A program made the position numbers and the translations under genes. Shown in pieces: positions 7,506-11,156 of a stretch of 11,156 nucleotides of DNA. The stretch lies in contig PKXT01000360.1 of the NCBI GenBank assembly GCA_003133505.1, positions 2,903-14,058 on the forward strand, read 5' to 3'. This DNA comes from Acidobacteriota bacterium. GTDB taxonomy: Bacteria; Acidobacteriota; Terriglobia; Acidiferrales; UBA7541. Under the pieces are notes generated by a model. It was given only the letters and a program-made list of their open reading frames with translations. It was not told the origin of the DNA and searched no databases. The stretch's first letter is position 1. Each line of letters opens with the position of its first letter.

Positions 7506-7868
7506 TTAGGAATGGGGCTCCACCACTGGTTGCGGTGCCACCAGAGCCTGCTCCTCGGTGTCATAAATCTCGAAAAGCTTGACCAGCTTGGATAGGCGCA
7601 GCACTTCATAGGCGATGGGGCTAAGCCCGAATAATATAAGGCGCGAGCCGCCGTCGCGCGAAGCCTTTAGCCCCTCCACCAGCGACGCAATGCCGGAGCT
7701 GTCAATGTAGTTCACTCCCTTCAGGTTCAGCACTACGCGCGGGGTGAGATTTTCGCGCAATTCCCGCAGCAGCGCTTTGCGTACTTCAGGTGAATGTGTG
7801 AGGTTGATGTCGCCTGTAATATCCAGAATCGTCGTTGCTTGGTCCAATTGGCGGGCCACAATTTGCAA
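7506..7868 (-). CDS. STAS-domain protein (MlaB-like / anti-sigma antagonist type)
   Basis: This 120-residue single STAS domain protein is the first gene of the Mla-like operon. The core includes ILDITGDINLTHSPEVRKAL (14-33) and the STAS signature YIDSSGIASLVEGL (54-67). The second serine of DSSG (S58) occupies the position phosphorylated in SpoIIAA-type anti-sigma antagonists. In E. coli, MlaB is a STAS protein that binds MlaF and supports transporter activity, and position in this operon suggests the same role. A separate regulatory role by serine phosphorylation cannot be excluded, because this protein keeps the DSSG serine. The start is a TTG at 7868 with a strong AGGAG 8 nt upstream. In E. 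coli the STAS gene is last in the operon, whereas here it is first. Confidence 0.88.
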   Translation of the reverse strand: MQIVARQLDQATTILDITGDINLTHSPEVRKALLRELRENLTPRVVLNLKGVNYIDSSGIASLVEGLKASRDGGSRLILFGLSPIAYEVLRLSKLVKLFEIYDTEEQALVAPQPVVEPHS

Positions 7869-7876
7869 GATGCACT

Positions 7877-7881
7877 CTCCT
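7877..7881 (-). promoter_or_regulatory. Ribosome binding site deciding the STAS TTG start
   Basis: AGGAG on the minus strand lies 8 nt before the TTG at 7868. No ATG in this frame lies nearby, and a GTG between them is out of frame. This makes the rare TTG start convincing. Confidence 0.7.
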
Positions 7882-7999
7882 GAAAAAGTTAAGTCAATAT
7901 CATTGTTAGACGCTCATATTCCCGCAAAGGACGCCGTCTCGCGTCTTGGTCACCGGGAATAGGCGGCAATATGCCGAGTTACGTTCCGCCCACCGCGCG

Positions 8000-8028
8000 G
8001 ATATACCAAAATATGTGCTTCGGCACAA
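8000..8028 (-). promoter_or_regulatory. Candidate sigma-70-like promoter for the Mla-like operon
   Basis: On the minus strand TTGTGC (8028-8023) and TATATC (8005-8000) are separated by exactly 17 nt. They match the -35 and -10 consensus at about 3 and 4 of 6 positions. Transcription would begin near 7993 and leave a leader of about 125 nt before the TTG at 7868. The call rests on consensus and spacing only. A weaker alternative lies closer to the gene, TTGCGG with AATGAT. Confidence 0.3.
8014..8027. other. Short hairpin with TTCG loop
   Basis: TGTGC and GCACA form a 5-bp stem closing a C(TTCG)G tetraloop on the plus strand, one of the most stable RNA loop types. On the minus strand the loop reads CGAA and the stem is followed by TATTTTGG. 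It lies within the spacer of the promoter-like pair. The stem is too short to claim a terminator. It could be a protein-binding palindrome or chance. Confidence 0.35.
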
Positions 8029-8189
8029 TAACGCTATCGGGCACTCCAGCACAATGGCGGATTTTTGGGGTGTGCCTGTCCGGCGATTGCCAGCCTCTTG
8101 TCGCGCCTTGACAGGATGGCGCGGGCAATTTTAACCGAGGGCCATCGGTCGCGTTTGGCGGTAAAAGGCTGCGAGCAATTCGCCGCGCA

Positions 8190-8372
8190 GTGAACATGAT
8201 CAGTCCCATTAACTCCGATGGGTCGCTCGGCGCGGATCAAGGTTTCGGGGGAACCGGCTACTTAGGTACAAGTGTTTTTTCGGCATGGGTGCGTCTCAGC
8301 CCCGATGAAAAGTTTATCTTTGTAAGCAGGGACAGTTTCCGCGGTTCAATTACTTTCCCCGCGCAACCGTGA
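8190..8372 (+). pseudogene. Probable remnant of a beta-propeller (lactonase/YVTN-like) protein
   Basis: The 60-codon frame contains SPINSDGSLGADQGFGG and, about 20 residues later, RLSPDEKFIFVS. This resembles the repeating blade pattern of 7-bladed lactonase-like propellers, where DGSL segments alternate with L/R-SPDGKFLFVS strands. An intact protein of that class would be 300-400 residues, so this is at most one or two blades. The frame is open upstream to a stop at 8109-8111, but that part shows no family likeness. No ribosome binding site precedes the GTG at 8190. I read it as a decayed gene fragment. Chance likeness in a short frame is the alternative. Confidence 0.35.
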
Positions 8373-8883
8373 GCCTCACCCCGCCATGGCGCAATTTGTG
8401 CGCGGCTGAGCGACGGGTATGCTTTTCGCTTTGTCTACCTTATGCAGCGTCCCGCTTCTAACATCCACAGCTTGGGGCCTTGCTTTCTTCCGCCGTCTCG
8501 CCGCACAATGTTTCTCGCGAAAAAAAGAGGAGCGTATCGCGTATCCGGCATAATTTATGAATCGTGTTTCACAAACTCGAACTCGGGACGACCGCAAAGA
8601 CGGCGCAAGGGTGTGCCTATGTAGCGCCAGGCTTCAGACCCGGCAGCCTTTCGGCAGCCCGCCATCCGGGGAAGGCCATCATAGCGATAGGCGAATACAA
8701 GGCGAAACAGGTGGACTTCTAATCGCCACAGCGCTGACCGTCGCAAAACTTCAAATGGCATGATATCAGCGACATACGGGAACAGGAAATTGATCCGTAA
8801 GTCAGTTCGCGCCTACGCCTCCAACACCGTCCGCATCGCGTTGGGCTGCTCCATTCTCATTTCAGATTCGCGCGAGGAGGCAA
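8373..8883. other. Gene-free region before the esterase gene
   Basis: I see no intact gene. Several short open frames exist on both strands (for example to about 8624 plus and 8555-8761 minus), but none has a good start signal or a recognisable motif. Two small direct repeats stand out: GCGTATC twice in tandem near 8531-8544, and GGCAGCC twice within 8642-8660. The last bases hold the esterase ribosome binding site, AGGAGG at 8875-8880. The esterase promoter must lie here, but no clear -35/-10 pair is visible. Confidence 0.4.
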
Positions 8884-9615
8884 ATGCACAAGGAATATCA
8901 CCACTGGTATTCGCATCGTATTGAAAGGGAATTGGGCGTGGTCGTCTATGGCCATTGGGGTGCGCCGCTGGTTGCCTTTCCCACCAGCGGAGGCGATGAG
9001 TGGGAGCCCGAAAATCAGGGCATGGTTCCCGCGCTGGCCGAATTCATCGAAGCGGGACGCGTCAAGCTTTTCGCCGCCAATGCCGTGGATAGCTCCAGCT
9101 TCTACAACAAGGGCGCGCATCCCTTTCATCGCAGCTATATGCAGGCCCAATACGATAGCTACGTTCGCAACGAGCTCATTCCGTTTATCCAGAATAATTG
9201 CCAGGCGCCCGGCTTGCCGGTCTCCACGATGGGCGCGTCCTTCGGCGCATACCACGCCGCCAATACCCTTTTCAAGCATCCCGACGTGGTGCATCGCTGC
9301 TTCGCCATGTCCGGAATGTACGATTTGAAACGATTCATGGACGGAATGTACGATGACAATTTTTATTTTAATAATCCCGTGGATTATCTCGCCAATATCA
9401 ATGGTGGCGGGATGATTGCGCAGCTTTCTCAATGCGATATTCACATCGCCACCGGCTCCGGCCCCTGGGAAAACAGCGGACCTTCCTACCGGCTATCGGA
9501 GGTGCTGGCCTCGCGTGGCATCGCCCATCATCTTGACGATTGGGGTCCTATGGGCGGCCACGACTGGCCCTATTGGAAGCACCAGATGCGCGAATACATC
9601 TGCAAGCTATTTTGA
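8884..9615 (+). CDS. Esterase-like alpha/beta hydrolase
   Basis: This 243-residue protein has no signal peptide, so it is probably a cytoplasmic hydrolase of the putative esterase (esterase D-like) group. It has the nucleophile elbow GASFGAYHA (117-125) with S119, and a C-terminal GGHDWPYWK (224-232) with H226 as the likely catalytic histidine. The acidic member is not certain from sequence alone. Candidates lie in CDIHIATGSGPWEN (184-197). The N-terminal part GVVVYGHWGAPLVAFPTSGG (18-37) fits the first core strands and oxyanion region. The ATG at 8884 follows an excellent AGGAGG 3 nt upstream. The gene stands alone: convergent with the next gene and separated from the Mla-like operon by about 1 kb. 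The natural substrate is unknown. Confidence 0.85.
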   Translation: MHKEYHHWYSHRIERELGVVVYGHWGAPLVAFPTSGGDEWEPENQGMVPALAEFIEAGRVKLFAANAVDSSSFYNKGAHPFHRSYMQAQYDSYVRNELIPFIQNNCQAPGLPVSTMGASFGAYHAANTLFKHPDVVHRCFAMSGMYDLKRFMDGMYDDNFYFNNPVDYLANINGGGMIAQLSQCDIHIATGSGPWENSGPSYRLSEVLASRGIAHHLDDWGPMGGHDWPYWKHQMREYICKLF

Positions 9616-9673
9616 AGAAATTACCGAGTGTTTATTGCGCCAGCCGGTTTATGGGAGTACAAAGTTCCGCAAA

Positions 9674-9702
9674 CTGTTAAGCGGCCTTGTTTCGGCCAAC
9701 AG
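9674..9702. terminator. Hairpin between convergent esterase and secreted-protein genes
   Basis: In the 109-nt gap, CTGTT (9674-9678) pairs with AACAG (9698-9702). Inside it GGCC (9683-9686) pairs with GGCC (9694-9697) around a 7-nt loop, with a 4-nt bulge on the left arm. No T-run follows on either strand, so termination is only plausible. The rest of the gap shows nothing notable. Confidence 0.3.
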
Positions 9703-9724
9703 ATGTGGATTAGCCTCGCGGTGA

Positions 9725-10996
9725 TCAATAGGTGAAGGACTGCAACGCGTTCACGCTGGTCTCTGGCCCATCCACATAACCCGAGCGCAGGCTGGGGTGC
9801 AGAGCTATATGTGCGGGAATCAGCCCGAACGCATTTGAGAAACTGAATCCGTTGAGGGTTTCCTGCAGAGCGCCATTCGTGCTGTAAACGTAAATCGTAC
9901 TCCCGCTGGAAACGGAACTCGAATTCGGCTGCGCGACCAAAAAGAGTTTGTTGATGGAATCAAATTCCACATCCGCGCCGCTAAAGAATTGCTGGCCGCC
10001 CGAGCCCGGTAATACAACATTGGTGCCCTGCTCAGTGGCAAGATTGTAGAATTCGACGTTAGCATCGTCTTCGGTTGTGGTACAGAAAATGCCGTCGGCC
10101 GAATCAGCGGCAATGCCGTTAATGAAACCGAACCCGGTGCCGGTAAATTCTGAAAACGTTCCCGTGACCAGATTCACCAAACCAATCACGGGGAGGCAGT
10201 CAAAGCATCCATCTCCTCCCCCGAGAATCGCCTGTTTGGTCGCGCTATCAAACGCAATCGGCGGTGGGACGCTGGCGAAGTTGAGGGAGTCGGTGATTGG
10301 GACGACGGGCCCGAATGTATTTTTGCCGACGTTGGATTCGAATACATCGGGAATAAAGTTTCCGCTGTTGTCATAGGCGAAGACGGCGACATTGGGTTCT
10401 CCCTGATTGCGGCTCACCCCTGTCGGCATAATAAGATGCTCGGAGTCAATAGGGGGCGTCCAATTGCCATTTATCTTATTGGAATCGAGAGGATTCAAGG
10501 TCTTGAAGACACGCTTAACGACAAAACCACCTTGTACCTGTTCCTGCTCGGTCAGCCCAACGCTCATGCCAGCGACACCCAGGGTGAGGAAGTTATCCTG
10601 CGTCTCTGTCTTGGATATGACGCTGATGATATCCCCGGTGGTCTGATCGAACGTTTCGATCGCCGCGAGGACGTTCCCGTCGGCTAACGATTTATTTTCC
10701 GCGAGCAAACCTTCGGTTCCATTCTGATCAATGTCAAATCCATAGATCTGGCCCCCAAACTTGCTGTGGACCATGACCGGGCCCGGTCCAACCGGGGGAC
10801 GGGCTTGCCCGAAAGCCATGGCGCCATGGAAGAGTAGCGGAGCCAAACAGAATAATAAGCATCTGGCGACTGCGGGCAGTCGCAATATATTCTTCTTGGA
10901 ATCGCTCGGGTTCCTTTTCGCGCCGCCTGTCGCAATGGTTGGCGCAATATCTGGTGCAATAGATAAAAGGACTGGTTTTCTTGTTCTGCCCCTCAT
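9725..10996 (-). CDS. Secreted protein of unknown function, probably beta-rich/propeller-like
   Basis: I do not recognise the family. The 423-residue product has a hydrophobic core CLLFCLAPLLFHGAMAFGQA (46-65) after a basic KKNILRLPAVAR. This suggests a signal peptide cut after AFGQA and export to the periplasm or outside. The n-region before it (about 44 residues) is unusually long. The ATG at 10996 is nevertheless supported by AAGGAG 8 nt upstream. The mature part is rich in Gly, Ser, Thr, Asn and Phe, with repeated strand-turn units such as GGQIYGFDIDQNG (81-93), IGLVNLVTGTFSEFTGTG (271-288), ANVEFYNLATEQGTN (312-326) and IYVYSTNGALQETLNG (368-383). These resemble propeller blades that list what a value is and was. 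A close cysteine pair, CFDC (264-267), could form a disulfide. Its ATG overlaps the stop of the preceding partial gene. Confidence 0.75.
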   Translation of the reverse strand: MRGRTRKPVLLSIAPDIAPTIATGGAKRNPSDSKKNILRLPAVARCLLFCLAPLLFHGAMAFGQARPPVGPGPVMVHSKFGGQIYGFDIDQNGTEGLLAENKSLADGNVLAAIETFDQTTGDIISVISKTETQDNFLTLGVAGMSVGLTEQEQVQGGFVVKRVFKTLNPLDSNKINGNWTPPIDSEHLIMPTGVSRNQGEPNVAVFAYDNSGNFIPDVFESNVGKNTFGPVVPITDSLNFASVPPPIAFDSATKQAILGGGDGCFDCLPVIGLVNLVTGTFSEFTGTGFGFINGIAADSADGIFCTTTEDDANVEFYNLATEQGTNVVLPGSGGQQFFSGADVEFDSINKLFLVAQPNSSSVSSGSTIYVYSTNGALQETLNGFSFSNAFGLIPAHIALHPSLRSGYVDGPETSVNALQSFTY

Positions 10997-11156
10997 TTCA
11001 AAATCTCCTTAAGATTCGGATTGCCGGCCGCGGGCGCCACCGATAAATCGCTGGTTGTGACTGACCTCCGCAGAACAATTGTCAGTGACGGCCCTGGATT
11101 GCTGAGATAAGTATGCCCGGGGCGGAAGCTGTAGTTGTCACCAGATTGTCGACGAG
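10993..11156 (-). CDS. C-terminal end of an unrecognised gene, cut by the window edge
   Basis: A minus-strand frame is open from the right edge to a TGA at 10995-10993, giving at least 53 residues (RRQSGDNYSFRPGHTYLSNP at the visible start, ending NPNLKEILK). The stop overlaps the ATG of the secreted-protein gene as ATGA, the classic sign of translational coupling. The downstream ribosome binding site AAGGAG lies inside its last codons. The other two minus frames are closed in this stretch. The visible part has no motif I recognise. A chance open frame of this length is possible, so the overlap is the main support. Confidence 0.5.
   Translation of the reverse strand, partial: RRQSGDNYSFRPGHTYLSNPGPSLTIVLRRSVTTSDLSVAPAAGNPNLKEILK
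11005..11010 (-). promoter_or_regulatory. Strong ribosome binding site of the secreted-protein gene
   Basis: AAGGAG lies 8 nt before the ATG at 10996. It fixes the long N-terminal form of the secreted protein even though the signal-peptide core begins only near residue 46. Confidence 0.7.

Larger units (their letters stand above)
7869..8189. other. Gene-free region upstream of the Mla-like operon
   Basis: No convincing coding frame is present on either strand. It holds the STAS ribosome binding site, a promoter-like pair at 8000-8028 facing the operon, and a TTCG-loop hairpin inside that pair's spacer. It also holds a second hairpin, CGCGCC (8102-8107) with GGCGCG (8118-8123) around a 10-nt loop, followed by GGCAATTTT. 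That hairpin resembles a weak plus-strand terminator, but its T-run is short and displaced. This stretch probably contains the operon's promoter and 5' leader. Confidence 0.5.

Noticed and set aside
8531..8544. Tandem GCGTATC repeat
   Set aside because: Only two copies of 7 nt with no link to a gene or promoter. Likely chance.
8642..8660. Direct repeat of GGCAGCC
   Set aside because: Two short copies only, with no mobile-element or regulatory context.
8555..8761. Minus-strand open frame of 68 codons in the gap
   Set aside because: No ribosome binding site or family likeness, and the plus strand is open over nearly the same span, which is typical of random open frames.
8857..9444. Minus-strand open frame of 195 codons opposite the esterase
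   Set aside because: The plus-strand frame has the GASFG nucleophile motif and an AGGAGG site. The antisense frame is rich in Ile/His/Ala with no motif and is a shadow.

Overview
The window looks like a chromosomal stretch from a Gram-negative (diderm) bacterium. The evidence is an Mla/MCE-type outer-membrane lipid transport operon, a lipoprotein with a lipobox and a secreted protein with a signal peptide. Gene content and protein style would suit an Acidobacteriota genome, but this is an impression from the sequence and not a proven assignment. No rRNA, tRNA, CRISPR array, transposase or integrase was seen.

Layout. (1) 66-293 (-): a small unrecognised protein. (2) 402-4091: a complete two-gene bacterial non-homologous end-joining (NHEJ) module. 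ligD (-) and ku (+) are divergent and start only 27 bp apart. LigD has the domain order phosphoesterase-ligase-polymerase with all main catalytic residues present. (3) 4130-7868 (-): a five-gene operon read right to left as STAS protein, MlaE permease, MlaF ATPase, long MlaD/MCE protein and PqiC-type lipoprotein. Spacing is tight, with a 4-nt overlap at MlaF/MlaD, and most starts are TTG or GTG. No MlaC-type periplasmic carrier gene is present. The MCE protein instead has a long helical tail, and the last gene is an outer-membrane-type lipoprotein. I infer a tube-like, carrier-free lipid transporter. (4) 7869-8883: about 1 kb without an intact gene. It holds a probable beta-propeller remnant at 8190-8372, a promoter-like pair for the operon and short hairpins. 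(5) 8884-9615 (+): a cytoplasmic esterase-like alpha/beta hydrolase. (6) 9725-10996 (-): a secreted 423-residue protein, probably beta-rich. It is coupled by an ATGA overlap to the end of another gene that runs off the right edge (10993-11156).

How the genes work together. Ku binds double-strand ends and recruits LigD, which trims, fills and seals them. The Mla-like operon would move phospholipids or other hydrophobic molecules across the envelope. The two blocks converge at 4092-4129, where an imperfect hairpin lies between ku and the lipoprotein gene. The most unusual features are the very short ku/ligD divergent region (possible leaderless ku mRNA, LigD N-terminal extension) and the hybrid Mla/Pqi gene set. 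I found no clearly new biological system here.
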